Of a stretch of DNA of 64,000 nucleotides, positions 1-9,197 are shown one piece after another (positions within the stretch are counted from its first letter, which is position 1; every line of letters begins with the position of its first letter). The notes beneath the pieces were generated by a model that saw nothing but the letters and a program-made list of their open reading frames with translations, searched no databases and had not been told where the DNA came from. The DNA is from Flagellimonas oceani (GTDB taxonomy: Bacteria; Bacteroidota; Bacteroidia; Flavobacteriales; Flavobacteriaceae). The position numbers were made by a program, and so were the translations under genes. The stretch lies in contig NZ_CP049616.1 of the NCBI RefSeq assembly GCF_011068285.1, positions 2,894,501-2,958,500 of the forward strand, in the 5' to 3' direction.

Positions 1-1
1 G

Positions 2-733
2 ATGGAAGAAAACTTGGAAGTGTCGGAAGACCCTAATATGCACCTTAATTATTATCAGAAAGAAGATCAGGTTTTATTGGCGGTCGACTGTATCATCTTC
101 GGGTTTGATAAGGAAAATCTTAAGATTTTACTTATCAAAAGAAATTTTGAGCCAGAAAAGGGAAAGTGGTCACTTATTGGAGGGTTCCTAAAAAGGGATG
201 AAAATTTAGATGAAGCTGCCGTAAGGGTTTTGGAGACACTGACCGGACTCAACGATATTTATCTGGAGCAAATCCATACCTACAGTAAAATTGATAGAGA
301 TCCAGGGCAACGAACCATATCTGTCGCCTACTACGCCTTGATCGACGTTGATAGCCACCATTTTGATGGGATTCAATTGGATTCCGCCCATTGGTTCGAT
401 ATTAAGGAAGCCCCCAATCTGATTTTTGACCACAATGAAATGATAGAAAAGGCCAAGGCACGATTAAAAAGGCGTGCCCTGAGCAAGCCCATTGGGTTTG
501 AACTGTTGCCTGAGAAGTTCACCATGCGACAGCTTCAAAATTTGTACGAATCCATTTTGGACAAAAAGTTGGACAAACGGAACTTCATCAACAAGATCAA
601 TTCTTTGGATGTACTGATAAAACTGGACGAAAAAGATATGAGCGTATCCCGTAAAGGTGCTTACCTCTATGTTTTTGATAAGGATAAATATGAGAAAAAA
701 GTGGAGGAAGACGGGTTTATCTTCAAAATCTAA
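2..733 (+). CDS. NUDIX-domain transcriptional regulator (NrtR/AraR-like)
   Basis: The N-terminal half is a NUDIX fold and the C-terminal part (about residues 165-235, starting FELLPEKFT and containing LDKRNF) matches the winged-helix DNA-binding domain of NrtR/AraR-type regulators. The Nudix box (about residues 61-83) keeps the first G and E and the final TGL, but the catalytic REUXEE core reads RVLETL. The metal-binding glutamates are therefore gone and the domain probably senses a nucleotide sugar, ADP-ribose or similar ligand rather than hydrolysing it. The ATG at base 2 lies on the window edge, so the true start could be upstream, or could be the Met at residue 13. Its regulated genes are probably to the left, outside the window. 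It converges with the DUF885 gene. Confidence 0.85.
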   Translation: MEENLEVSEDPNMHLNYYQKEDQVLLAVDCIIFGFDKENLKILLIKRNFEPEKGKWSLIGGFLKRDENLDEAAVRVLETLTGLNDIYLEQIHTYSKIDRDPGQRTISVAYYALIDVDSHHFDGIQLDSAHWFDIKEAPNLIFDHNEMIEKAKARLKRRALSKPIGFELLPEKFTMRQLQNLYESILDKKLDKRNFINKINSLDVLIKLDEKDMSVSRKGAYLYVFDKDKYEKKVEEDGFIFKI

Positions 734-783
734 ACCCGTTTTTATATCCTCTACTCTGGTTGAAGTTGTGGGGAACTACCTTG

Positions 784-2499
784 TTAGTTAAAATCTGTGG
801 AAAATTTCCATTTTGTTTTATAGTTTTTGTTCAAAGGAAGGTCTTGCAGTAAAGCCCTCAATATTTCTACCGGCATCCGTCCTTCCAACATCACCCTGTC
901 ATGAAACTGTTTTTCGGCCCATCCTTTTTCCAGCATTTCGTTTCTGAGGGCATAAAATTGTAGGCCGCCCATCATGTAGGCCAATTGATATAAGGGCGGG
1001 TAACTTGTAGTGAACGATCTTCTCACCTCGGCCTCGGCATTGGCATATTCGTGGCCCACCTCATCCACCAATAAATCTATGCACTCCTGCGGGGTCATTT
1101 CCCCTAAATGGAACTTTAACGAAAAAATGATCCTTGCACACCTGTGGATTCTCCAAAAGAGCATGCCCATTTTTTGTTCCGGTGTTTGTGGAAATTCCTT
1201 GTTCCAAAGGATAATTTCCCAGTACAAGGCCCAACCTTCCGTCCAAAAAGGTGTAGAAAAAGGTCTTCTATAACTTTTATGTCGGCTGGTCATAAAATAT
1301 TGCAAATTGTGACCTGGCAGTAGCTCATGTTGGACCGTTGGGAAAGAGAAATTCGGATTGTTTCCCCGCATGCTCATCAACTTGTCGTTATGGTCCATTT
1401 CCATGGTGGGATACGAGATGATGATGTCACGTCCACCCAAAAAGAACGGACTGACCTTTTGCCTTTCCGGGCTCATCATTTGCATGCCCCAAGTTTCCTT
1501 CGCGAGTGCTGGCAAGGTGATCAAATCACGTTCCTCAATAAAATCTACCGAATGGGAATATAGGTCCATAATGGCCTGTGGTTGTTCACCGGCCGGAACA
1601 TAGGTGTTCTTTACATGCTCCAATGCCCTTTTCCAATCGTCGCCGTAGCCCAATTCCCGAGAAGCCTTGATCATCTCGTTTTTGCACCATTCAAATTGCT
1701 CTTCGGCCGTTTTTATAAGTTGTTCAGGGGTATAGGGGATAAATTCCAACGCCAAACTTTCTTTAAGTGCCTCCTCGCCAATGGGCTTTCCTATGATGCC
1801 GCTACCATCATCCTTTACACTCCCCTCCGAATAATTCTCTTTTAAGAATTCTGCATAAGCTGTCATTTTCCCGTTTAGCTTTTGATAGGGTTTTTCCACC
1901 CACCACGTAAAGTCGGGATCGTAGCCGTAATAAAAATTGTAGGCCTCTTCCAATCCCTTCTGAAAAGAATTGACAAGCTCCGAAGCTTTATCGGCAGTTT
2001 GCCAATCTTTGAAGGGCTTGGTTTTCCAAGCCTCCATTTCCAAATCAATTGCAGCTGTGGCATCTTGAAATGTTTGTGCCAATTGTTTGGCATCCGGTTT
2101 TTTACCCCTTCGTCTGTCTTTGATGAAAGGGAAAATATCCTTGGCAAAATTGCTTACCTCATCCACTTCCTGGTAGGCCTTGTAATCTTGGTTAAAAAAA
2201 TATTCCCGTTTGGCGACAAGGTTTTTCAAAAGAATGTAGTCTACCTTGCCTTGCTGCGACAACGAAGCAAAGTCAACAGCTGATATTTTCTTTTCCCAAT
2301 CGGAATAGAATGTGGTAAATCGCTGATAATATTCCTCGGATTCATCGATGATGTAGGTTCTTTCCAGCGCCCAAGCATCCATTTCGAACTCGGTTACCAG
2401 ATCGGCCAGTTTGCTCGTCTGGGAAACTCCAATTGCCGAAACAATAAAGAATGTTCCAAAACAGAGTTGTTTTAAAAAGCTTTGTAATGTATGCTTCAT
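784..2499 (-). CDS. DUF885 family secreted peptidase-like protein
   Basis: This 571-residue protein belongs to the DUF885 family, predicted zinc metallopeptidases. The motif HELLPGH (about residues 391-397) and a downstream TEGWALYWE (Glu about 421) form a gluzincin-like metal site. I chose the ATG at 2499 because it gives a normal signal peptide (MKHTLQSFLKQLCFGTFFIVSAIG). The open frame continues upstream into the preceding stop region but would add a non-signal-like extension. It starts 19 bp after the hydroxyproline epimerase stop and so is probably the last gene of that operon. A periplasmic or exported peptidase there could release hydroxyproline or proline from peptides; that role is inference. 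Confidence 0.85.
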   Translation of the reverse strand: MKHTLQSFLKQLCFGTFFIVSAIGVSQTSKLADLVTEFEMDAWALERTYIIDESEEYYQRFTTFYSDWEKKISAVDFASLSQQGKVDYILLKNLVAKREYFFNQDYKAYQEVDEVSNFAKDIFPFIKDRRRGKKPDAKQLAQTFQDATAAIDLEMEAWKTKPFKDWQTADKASELVNSFQKGLEEAYNFYYGYDPDFTWWVEKPYQKLNGKMTAYAEFLKENYSEGSVKDDGSGIIGKPIGEEALKESLALEFIPYTPEQLIKTAEEQFEWCKNEMIKASRELGYGDDWKRALEHVKNTYVPAGEQPQAIMDLYSHSVDFIEERDLITLPALAKETWGMQMMSPERQKVSPFFLGGRDIIISYPTMEMDHNDKLMSMRGNNPNFSFPTVQHELLPGHNLQYFMTSRHKSYRRPFSTPFWTEGWALYWEIILWNKEFPQTPEQKMGMLFWRIHRCARIIFSLKFHLGEMTPQECIDLLVDEVGHEYANAEAEVRRSFTTSYPPLYQLAYMMGGLQFYALRNEMLEKGWAEKQFHDRVMLEGRMPVEILRALLQDLPLNKNYKTKWKFSTDFN

Positions 2500-2518
2500 A
2501 TTTTGTTGATTTTTAAAA

Positions 2519-3526
2519 TTATAACACCTGAAATCCATGTGCATAGGGGTCATCATCATCTATTATAATATTGTTATAGCCCGTCACCTGTGCCCATCCC
2601 TGAATGCTGGGAACTATGGCCTGTTTTCCATCCAAAGTGGTCTCCGCCTCAACTTTGCCCACAAATTTGCTCCCGATGAAGCTTTCGTGGACAAAAGGCT
2701 GTCCCAGTTCGAGTTTCCCTTTTGCATATAGTTGTGCCATACGCGCCGATGTTCCCGTTCCGCAAGGAGAACGGTCTATGGCCTTGTCTCCATAAAAAAC
2801 GGCATTCCTGCCCGATGACGTGGCATCCATGGGCTGCCCGGTCCACATCATATGACTGACATCCCGTATGGTCGGATTATCGGGATGCACAAACATATCT
2901 GCATACTTTTCATTGATACGTTTCCGAACCACTTGCGAAAAATGGATGATCTGGCTTGCCGAATAATCTTGCAATCCCGAAAAGTTCTGTTGCGGATCTA
3001 CTATGGCATAATAATTTCCTCCGTAGGCCACATCAAAATTGATTTCACCCAATTCTGGACATTCAACCGTTAGCTTCTCGGCCGCCAAATACGATTTTAC
3101 GTTAACAAGCTTCACCCATTCCACCTTTTTACCGGTCAACTGATATTCGATTTCCACCAGTCCGGCAGGTGCCTCCATTCTGATCTTGCCGGGCACTTTC
3201 GGCACGATCATTCCCTCCTCTATGGCAACCGTAATGGTCCCGATGGTTCCATGGCCGCACATGGGCAAGCAGCCCGATGTTTCTATAAACAGGATGGCAA
3301 AATCATTTTCCGGGTCGTGCGGAGACAGCAAAATACTTCCGCTCATCATATCATGCCCTCTGGGCTCAAACATTAATCCCCGACGAATCCAATCATATTC
3401 CTTTAAAAAATGCTGACGCTTCTCGCTCATATCATTGCCCATCAAATTGGGACCTCCTCCTGCTACCACCCTAACCGGGTTTCCGCAAGTATGTGCGTCT
3501 ACACAAAAAAATGTTTTCCTGGCCAC
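2519..3526 (-). CDS. 4-hydroxyproline 2-epimerase (proline racemase family)
   Basis: A proline racemase-family protein of 335 residues, normal length. It converts trans-4-hydroxy-L-proline to cis-4-hydroxy-D-proline, the first step of bacterial hydroxyproline breakdown. Both catalytic cysteines are present: Cys90 in MCGHG and Cys255 in SPCGTGTS. That argues against trans-3-hydroxyproline dehydratase, which has Thr at the second place. The start is GTG; no ATG is available because the in-frame TAG of the upstream dehydrogenase lies two codons before it. The conserved N-terminal motif (DAHTCGNPVRVV) begins at residue 10, which supports this start. Proline racemase activity cannot be excluded, but the two neighbours fit hydroxyproline. 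Confidence 0.9.
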   Translation of the reverse strand: MARKTFFCVDAHTCGNPVRVVAGGGPNLMGNDMSEKRQHFLKEYDWIRRGLMFEPRGHDMMSGSILLSPHDPENDFAILFIETSGCLPMCGHGTIGTITVAIEEGMIVPKVPGKIRMEAPAGLVEIEYQLTGKKVEWVKLVNVKSYLAAEKLTVECPELGEINFDVAYGGNYYAIVDPQQNFSGLQDYSASQIIHFSQVVRKRINEKYADMFVHPDNPTIRDVSHMMWTGQPMDATSSGRNAVFYGDKAIDRSPCGTGTSARMAQLYAKGKLELGQPFVHESFIGSKFVGKVEAETTLDGKQAIVPSIQGWAQVTGYNNIIIDDDDPYAHGFQVL

Positions 3527-3529
3527 TCG

Positions 3530-5053
3530 CTATTTTTTTAGATGGTCCGGCAATAATTCCATTGGAAAAGATTGATAGCTTATGGGGCGTACCCATCTTT
3601 TTATGGAATGAATGCCCACGGCCGTAAATCTGGAGTCCGTTGATGCAGGGTAAGGCCCTCCGTGCTGCATGGATGCACATACCTCAACACCGGTCGGAAC
3701 TCCGTTGTAAATAATTCTTCCCACTCTGTTCTGAAGCGCATCCACGATTTCCAAGAGATTTGCACCATCCCCCTTCTCCGCGATGAGCGTCCCTGTCAAC
3801 TGACCTTCCAAGCCTTCTATAATCTGAAGAAGCTCTGCTTCATCCTTGCATTGCACCACCATGGAAAAGGGCCCAAAGACTTCTTGGTGCATTTTCGGGT
3901 TTTTTAAAAATACTTCGCCTGAAACACTTGCAATAATTGAAGCTGCTTCATTTGCGTCCAAATTCCCTTCGTATTTACCAACCACTGCAACACCTTTTTG
4001 AGAAATTACATCTTCTCCCTTGGATTCGTATCCCTTTTTAATGTTGGGATGCAGCATGGTTTGCGCATCAATGGCGGTGGTTTCTTTGGCCAACTCCTGA
4101 ACAAAGGCTTCCGTATCCGGACTTTTTACCGTTAACAAAAGCCCTGGATTGGTGCAAAACTGACCCGTACCTAAAGTGATGGAGCCTGCATAGGTCTTTG
4201 CCAGTTCACTACCTCGTTTGGATATGGCATCTGCGGTCATGATCACGGGGTTGATACTGCCCATCTCGGCAAAAACGGGAATGGGTTCTTCGCGCTTGGC
4301 CGCCAAATCAAAAAGTGCCCTTCCGCCGCCAATGCTTCCCGTAAAGCCAACGGCCTTCACTTTTGGGTGTTCCACCAAATCGATTCCGGTTTGGGTACCT
4401 CCGTTTACACTTGAAAACACGCCTTTTGGCATTCCGGTTTTTTCGGCTGCTTTTGCAATGGCCGAGGCCACCAACTCATTCGTACCGGCATGCATGGGGT
4501 GCCCCTTTACAATTACGGGACAACCAGAAGCCAACGCACTCGCGGTATCCCCACCTGCGGTGGAATAAGCCAGCGGAAAGTTACTGGCCCCAAAAACCAC
4601 TACGGGCCCAAGTGGAATCATAGTCTTGCGGAGGTCTTCCTTGGGTTGTGGTTTTCTATCGGGCTGGGCGGCATCAAAGGTATTTTCGCGCCAGTCATCG
4701 TTTTCAACCAATTTTGCAAATGATCGTAATTGAAAAACCGTTCTTCCGCGCTCTCCAATGGCACGACCTTCGGGCAGGCCAGATTCCAGCATATAGGTAT
4801 CGATCAACTCTTGGTCCAAGGCCAATATTTCATCGGCGATGGTATTTAAAAAATCCGCTCTCTGCTTTCCTGAAGTTTTACGGAACACTTTAAATGCTTC
4901 CCACGCCAATTCGGCCGCAGTATCAATTTCCCCTTTTGTGGCTTCAATGAAAACCGTGGGGTTCTCTTCGTTTTTCTTTGGATCTACGGTTTTGAACTCC
5001 ACGGACCCATCCGCTTTAAATTGTCCTCCAATACAGTTTTTACCTGTTATCAT
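3530..5053 (-). CDS. 2,5-dioxovalerate (alpha-ketoglutarate semialdehyde) dehydrogenase
   Basis: An aldehyde dehydrogenase of 507 residues resembling the NADP-dependent 2-oxoglutarate semialdehyde dehydrogenases of hydroxyproline and sugar-acid pathways. Visible catalytic residues are Asn158 (GASNFP), Glu263 (FAEMGS) and the nucleophile Cys300 (GTGQFC). It would oxidise 2-oxoglutarate semialdehyde to 2-oxoglutarate, the last step of hydroxyproline catabolism, feeding the TCA cycle. Its ATG overlaps the stop of the DapA-like gene in an ATGA arrangement, which indicates translational coupling. The epimerase GTG lies 3 bp after its TAG stop. Substrate assignment rests on family resemblance and context. 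Confidence 0.9.
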   Translation of the reverse strand: MITGKNCIGGQFKADGSVEFKTVDPKKNEENPTVFIEATKGEIDTAAELAWEAFKVFRKTSGKQRADFLNTIADEILALDQELIDTYMLESGLPEGRAIGERGRTVFQLRSFAKLVENDDWRENTFDAAQPDRKPQPKEDLRKTMIPLGPVVVFGASNFPLAYSTAGGDTASALASGCPVIVKGHPMHAGTNELVASAIAKAAEKTGMPKGVFSSVNGGTQTGIDLVEHPKVKAVGFTGSIGGGRALFDLAAKREEPIPVFAEMGSINPVIMTADAISKRGSELAKTYAGSITLGTGQFCTNPGLLLTVKSPDTEAFVQELAKETTAIDAQTMLHPNIKKGYESKGEDVISQKGVAVVGKYEGNLDANEAASIIASVSGEVFLKNPKMHQEVFGPFSMVVQCKDEAELLQIIEGLEGQLTGTLIAEKGDGANLLEIVDALQNRVGRIIYNGVPTGVEVCASMQHGGPYPASTDSRFTAVGIHSIKRWVRPISYQSFPMELLPDHLKK

Positions 5054-5973
5054 ACAACACTGTTTATATTTTTATATTCCGGAAGTTCCGGTCTATTCTT
5101 CATTGCGTCTTCAATCACTTTTAACACTCTTTCCCTTTCCACGCCCTGCAAAGGTAATCTTGGCGCACGAACATACTCGGTGCCTATGCCTGTTGCCACT
5201 TCGGCCAACTTAATATTTTGCACCAATTGCGGGCTGATGTCCAACTCCAACAAGGGCATGAACCAACGATAGATCTTGAGTGCCTCTTCCGTTCTTCCTG
5301 CTTTTACCAACTCATAAATGGCCACGGTTTCGGCCGGGTATGCACAAACCAAGCCCGCTACCCAACCTACGGCTCCGATCACAAGACTCTCCAAGCCCAA
5401 GGTATCGACTCCCGTAAAAACTTTGAGCCTATCCCCAAATTTATTTTGTATTCGGATAACATTGGTGATATCTCTGGTGGATTCTTTGATGGCCTCTATG
5501 TTTTCGCATTCGGTCAATTCTTCCAACATCTCCAAGGTAATCTCAATTTTATAGTCCACTGGATTATTGTAGAGCATAATGGGCAACGAAGTGCTATTCG
5601 CCACGGCCTTAAAATAGGCAACGGTTTCATAATCCGTGGCTTTATATCGCATGGGAGGCAATAGCATCAATCCCTGCGCACCTACCTTTTCCGCTTTTTG
5701 GGCCGCCTTTATGGCACCTTTGGTGCTTTGTTCGGCCACATTCATAATTATTGGAATTTTTCCATTGGCCAGTTCCAGTGATTTTTGGATCAACGCCTCT
5801 TTTTCTTCCTGTTCCAAGGTACTTGCTTCTCCCAAGGTTCCCCCTAGAATAATCCCATGCACACCGGCATCCATCTGCGCCTTGATGTTCTTTTCGAACA
5901 TCGCAAGGTCCAAAGTATCGTCACTTGTAAACTTTGTAGTTACAGCAGGCATTACGCCTTCCCATTTTACCAT
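5050..5973 (-). CDS. DapA-family lyase, probable 1-pyrroline-4-hydroxy-2-carboxylate deaminase
   Basis: A 307-residue TIM-barrel protein of the dihydrodipicolinate synthase / N-acetylneuraminate lyase family. The Schiff-base lysine is Lys163 (EAIKEST) and the catalytic tyrosine Tyr135 (LYNNP), with a GGTLGEA substrate loop near residue 44. In hydroxyproline operons such proteins deaminate 1-pyrroline-4-hydroxy-2-carboxylate to 2-oxoglutarate semialdehyde, which the next gene oxidises. Position between an AraC-type regulator and the semialdehyde dehydrogenase supports that reading over lysine biosynthesis. It is the first gene of the leftward operon, and the promoter must lie in the 135-bp gap to the divergent regulator. 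Confidence 0.85.
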   Translation of the reverse strand: MVKWEGVMPAVTTKFTSDDTLDLAMFEKNIKAQMDAGVHGIILGGTLGEASTLEQEEKEALIQKSLELANGKIPIIMNVAEQSTKGAIKAAQKAEKVGAQGLMLLPPMRYKATDYETVAYFKAVANSTSLPIMLYNNPVDYKIEITLEMLEELTECENIEAIKESTRDITNVIRIQNKFGDRLKVFTGVDTLGLESLVIGAVGWVAGLVCAYPAETVAIYELVKAGRTEEALKIYRWFMPLLELDISPQLVQNIKLAEVATGIGTEYVRAPRLPLQGVERERVLKVIEDAMKNRPELPEYKNINSVV

Positions 5974-6108
5974 AGTCTTCTTTAATTATTGCTATCTAAA
6001 ATTACAAAGAGTACCGAACTATCTTTTATACTATTATTAGCGCATTCCTATACTATATTACCTTAATTTAGTCAAAATTTCTGTTTTTGAAATAATTTAG
6101 GCCCATAC

Positions 6109-6951
6109 ATGAAAGTCTTGCCCTTTAAAATCCCTAAACCCAAAAACGAGGCACTGGTCTATCAGATTGACAGGGAACAAGTATTTTATGACCAATTGCA
6201 CCAGCATGGGGAAATTCAGATCAGTTATGTTGAAAAGGGTGCGGGATCCCTTATTGTGGGCGACAGCATAAATGAGTATACGGCCGGTGATATTCTGGTC
6301 ATCGGGAGTTTTATCCCGCACGTGTTCCGCAGCGATACCCGGATCATGGAAGAATCCTTGATGCATACCCTATTTTTTGACCAAGATTCCTTCGGTAAGG
6401 ATTTTTTTCAGCTTACGGATCTCTCGTCCACACAAAATTTCTTTAAAAAATCCGTGTTTGGGATGATGGTGCAATCCAGAAAAAGTAAAATCATTCCCTT
6501 GTTCAGTAAACTTTCCCATCAGAATAAAGTGGAACAGATTGCCTCCTTGCTGATGATCATCAATCAAATCAACAAGTCCAAGACCACACCACTTTCCTCC
6601 TTTGTGTATCGAAAATCGTTTACCGACGATGAGGGCAAGCGTATGAGCCAAGTGTACGACTATGCCATGGAGCGCTATCAAGAACCCATCACACTGGATG
6701 AAATAGCAGAAAAGGCGAATATGAGCAAAAACGCCTTCTGTAGATACTTTAAAAAACGGACCAATAAAACTTTTTTTCAGTTTTTGATTGAAATCCGCAT
6801 CGAGAACGCCTGCAAAATGCTGGTAAAAAACCCAGAACTATCGGTTGCCGTAGTTGCGGAACAATGCGGGTTCAACAACATAGCCAATTTCAATAGAAAG
6901 TTCAGGGCGTTCAAAAGTTGTACGCCGACCGAATACCGCAATCAATTTTAG
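6109..6951 (+). CDS. AraC family transcriptional regulator
   Basis: A 280-residue regulator with an N-terminal cupin-like sensor (about residues 25-95, HQHGEIQ) and a C-terminal double helix-turn-helix (about residues 180-278, including ITLDEIAEKANMSKNAFCRYFKK and the FNNIANFNRKFR signature). It is transcribed divergently from the hydroxyproline catabolic operon and is the obvious candidate activator, with hydroxyproline or a pathway intermediate as inducer. That ligand is inferred from position only. The ATG at 6109 follows an A/T-rich leader without a Shine-Dalgarno sequence, usual for Bacteroidota. Confidence 0.93.
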   Translation: MKVLPFKIPKPKNEALVYQIDREQVFYDQLHQHGEIQISYVEKGAGSLIVGDSINEYTAGDILVIGSFIPHVFRSDTRIMEESLMHTLFFDQDSFGKDFFQLTDLSSTQNFFKKSVFGMMVQSRKSKIIPLFSKLSHQNKVEQIASLLMIINQINKSKTTPLSSFVYRKSFTDDEGKRMSQVYDYAMERYQEPITLDEIAEKANMSKNAFCRYFKKRTNKTFFQFLIEIRIENACKMLVKNPELSVAVVAEQCGFNNIANFNRKFRAFKSCTPTEYRNQF

Positions 6952-7022
6952 AGCAAAAGCATTTGATTCTTGGATGCTGAAAACTTTATCCATAATTTCA
7001 ACACTCATTTCCATTTAGCAGT

Positions 7023-8393
7023 TTGTACACCATCATCGACATAGAGACCACGGGAAACGGAATCAAGGGCAACAAGATTACCGAGATTTCCATTTTTAAA
7101 CATGATGGGAATCAGATCGTGGACGAATTTACGTCCTTGGTGAACCCAGAGAGCCCCATTCCCTATTTTATAACGGGACTTACCGGAATTGATGACCAAA
7201 TGGTGCAAAATGCTCCTACTTTTAAAGAAATCGCCCAAAACGTTTTAAGCATTACCGAGGACTGTGTTTTTGTGGCCCACTCGGTTAATTTTGATTATGG
7301 GGTGATCAAAGAGGAGTTCCGACAAATCGGGGTTGATTTTACCCGAAAAAAACTCTGTACGGTTCGGCTATCCCGAAAGTTGATTCCTGGCCTGCGCTCC
7401 TACAGTCTGGGAAAATTGTGCTCCGCTGTTCAAATTCCGCTATCGGACAGGCACCGAGCCCGCGGAGATGCACATGCCACGGTGCTTCTGTTCGAGAAGC
7501 TGTTGAAGGACCCTGAATCGGAAGGGGTCTTTAAATTGTTTTTGAATGCCCGAAGTCAAGAAGCCACACTTCCGCCCCATTTGCCCAAAGCGGTTTTCGA
7601 CAAGATCCCGCACAAACCGGGCATCTATTATTTTATGAACCAAAAGGGGGAGATTATTTATGTGGGCAAGGCCATCAACCTGAAAAAAAGGGTGTTGGGG
7701 CACTTTTACGACAAGAGCCGCAAAGAGCTTCAAATGTGCGGGGAGACGGCCCATATCGACTTTAAACTGGCAGGCAGCGAACTGGTCGCCCTGTTGATGG
7801 AATCCGCAGAAATAAAAAGGTTGTTCCCTCCCTATAACCGCGCCCAAAAAAGGGCGGGCAAGCAATACGCCATTTTTGCCTATGAAGACCGAAATGGAAT
7901 TGTCCACCTTGCCTACAATACCATTAAGGGGGTTCCGAATCCGTTAAAGGTTTTCCATAATCAAACCGAATGCCGGGCATATTTGGAAGAGGTGTGCAAA
8001 AGTTTTTCCCTTTGCCCCAAATATTGTCATCTGCAACAGACAACTGCCGCTTGCTCCCATCATCAAATAAATACCTGCGAAGGAATCTGCAAAGGCGAAG
8101 AATCTCCGGAGGATTACAACCAAAAGGTCGAGGAAGCGATCGCCCACATGAAATTGTTGTCATCCGAAGTCCGTATCATCAAAGAAAAAGGCAGGGTCGA
8201 AAATGAAAGCGCCGTGATTTTAATTGCGGACGGTATCTACAAAGGGTTTGGTTTTATAGATATGGACATTGAAATATCCTCTCTTGAAGATGTCGAAACA
8301 TTTATCACGCCCCAAAAACATACGTTGGAGACAGAAAGCATTCTTACCCAATATTTTTTAAAGCATGGCAGGAACCAAGTGCTTGCGTCTTAA
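7023..8393 (+). CDS. DEDDh exonuclease domain fused to GIY-YIG endonuclease domain
   Basis: This 456-residue protein starts with a DnaQ-like 3'-5' exonuclease domain (DIETTG at residues 6-11; HRARGDAHAT as the HxxxxxD motif) of about 165 residues. A UvrC/Cho-type GIY-YIG domain follows from about residue 195 (PGIYYFMNQ, then IIYVGKAINLKKRV). The rest (about 290-456) carries a Cys/His-rich segment (CPKYC, CSHH, CEGIC) and no obvious UvrC RNase-H domain. The start is TTG: upstream in frame there is no ATG before a stop, and the exonuclease motif begins directly after it. A role in DNA repair is likely from the domains. Its stop lies 3 bp from that of the convergent epimerase-like gene. Confidence 0.88.
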   Translation: MYTIIDIETTGNGIKGNKITEISIFKHDGNQIVDEFTSLVNPESPIPYFITGLTGIDDQMVQNAPTFKEIAQNVLSITEDCVFVAHSVNFDYGVIKEEFRQIGVDFTRKKLCTVRLSRKLIPGLRSYSLGKLCSAVQIPLSDRHRARGDAHATVLLFEKLLKDPESEGVFKLFLNARSQEATLPPHLPKAVFDKIPHKPGIYYFMNQKGEIIYVGKAINLKKRVLGHFYDKSRKELQMCGETAHIDFKLAGSELVALLMESAEIKRLFPPYNRAQKRAGKQYAIFAYEDRNGIVHLAYNTIKGVPNPLKVFHNQTECRAYLEEVCKSFSLCPKYCHLQQTTAACSHHQINTCEGICKGEESPEDYNQKVEEAIAHMKLLSSEVRIIKEKGRVENESAVILIADGIYKGFGFIDMDIEISSLEDVETFITPQKHTLETESILTQYFLKHGRNQVLAS

Positions 8394-8396
8394 CAG

Positions 8397-9173
8397 CTAT
8401 GTCCTAGGACTCAAGATCACCTTAAATTGGGCCGAATCCTCCAATTTTTGAAATCCCTGATGCAAATTTGCCTGCTCCACAGCATAGGGATAGAAGGTAA
8501 TCGGTTCTATGCATACCATATTCCCGACCTCCGTCCAGCACATAAAATGGCCAAAACCTTCGGTTGTAATGGTAATCTCCTTCTTGTCCTTTAGCGTGAT
8601 GGCCGTACAATCCGGCACTTGCAACGCCCGGCTGCCAACGGCCAAGACCTCATCCAACGAAATTTCTTTGTCCTTCGCGATAATGACCGGCGATTCCGAA
8701 TGCAATTTAAATGCGGGATGATACCCCAACATAAAGGGCATTCCTTCCTCTCCAGAAACTTTGAAATGGATTTCAAGGCTATCGTCCGTCAATAAAAATG
8801 ATTTCTCGAACCTAAAATCATAGGGCCAGGATAAGGCTTCTTCCGTGGATTTTTCTGGAAATTTTGAATTGGAAACCTCCGTCCCCGATGGATATTCTTT
8901 GGCAAAAACGGCAGAAGTTTCCGTTTGATGCTCCAACTCGTACTCCATTTGGCGCAAAAGTCCGTGCTGGTCTTGAACCGCTTCTCCCTTTGGGGTTTTT
9001 ACCCGAAAATTGGCCTCGTTCACCGGGCCGATTATGGGAAACATTTCGGTATCGGCACTGCCCCATCCCGGACTTCCTTTTTGATGGATAAACTCATGTC
9101 CCTGCACCACATAACTTACCAACTCCCCTTTATCAATTCCAACAACGGTATTCTTGCTTTTAAGCTGAACCAT
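8397..9173 (-). CDS. Aldose 1-epimerase family protein (LacX-like)
   Basis: A 258-residue galactose-mutarotase-superfamily protein, cytoplasmic, with no signal peptide. Family hallmarks are QHGLLRQMEYE (about residues 68-78) and GYHPAFK (about 165-171), each providing a catalytic-type histidine, and a C-terminal Glu in CIEPITF. These proteins interconvert sugar anomers or phosphosugars; the exact substrate cannot be read from the sequence. It lies 24 bp downstream of the FtsX-like permease on the same strand and may be co-transcribed, although no functional link is obvious. Confidence 0.88.
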   Translation of the reverse strand: MVQLKSKNTVVGIDKGELVSYVVQGHEFIHQKGSPGWGSADTEMFPIIGPVNEANFRVKTPKGEAVQDQHGLLRQMEYELEHQTETSAVFAKEYPSGTEVSNSKFPEKSTEEALSWPYDFRFEKSFLLTDDSLEIHFKVSGEEGMPFMLGYHPAFKLHSESPVIIAKDKEISLDEVLAVGSRALQVPDCTAITLKDKKEITITTEGFGHFMCWTEVGNMVCIEPITFYPYAVEQANLHQGFQKLEDSAQFKVILSPRT

Positions 9174-9197
9174 ATTTCTATAATTTTTTATTTCCGA

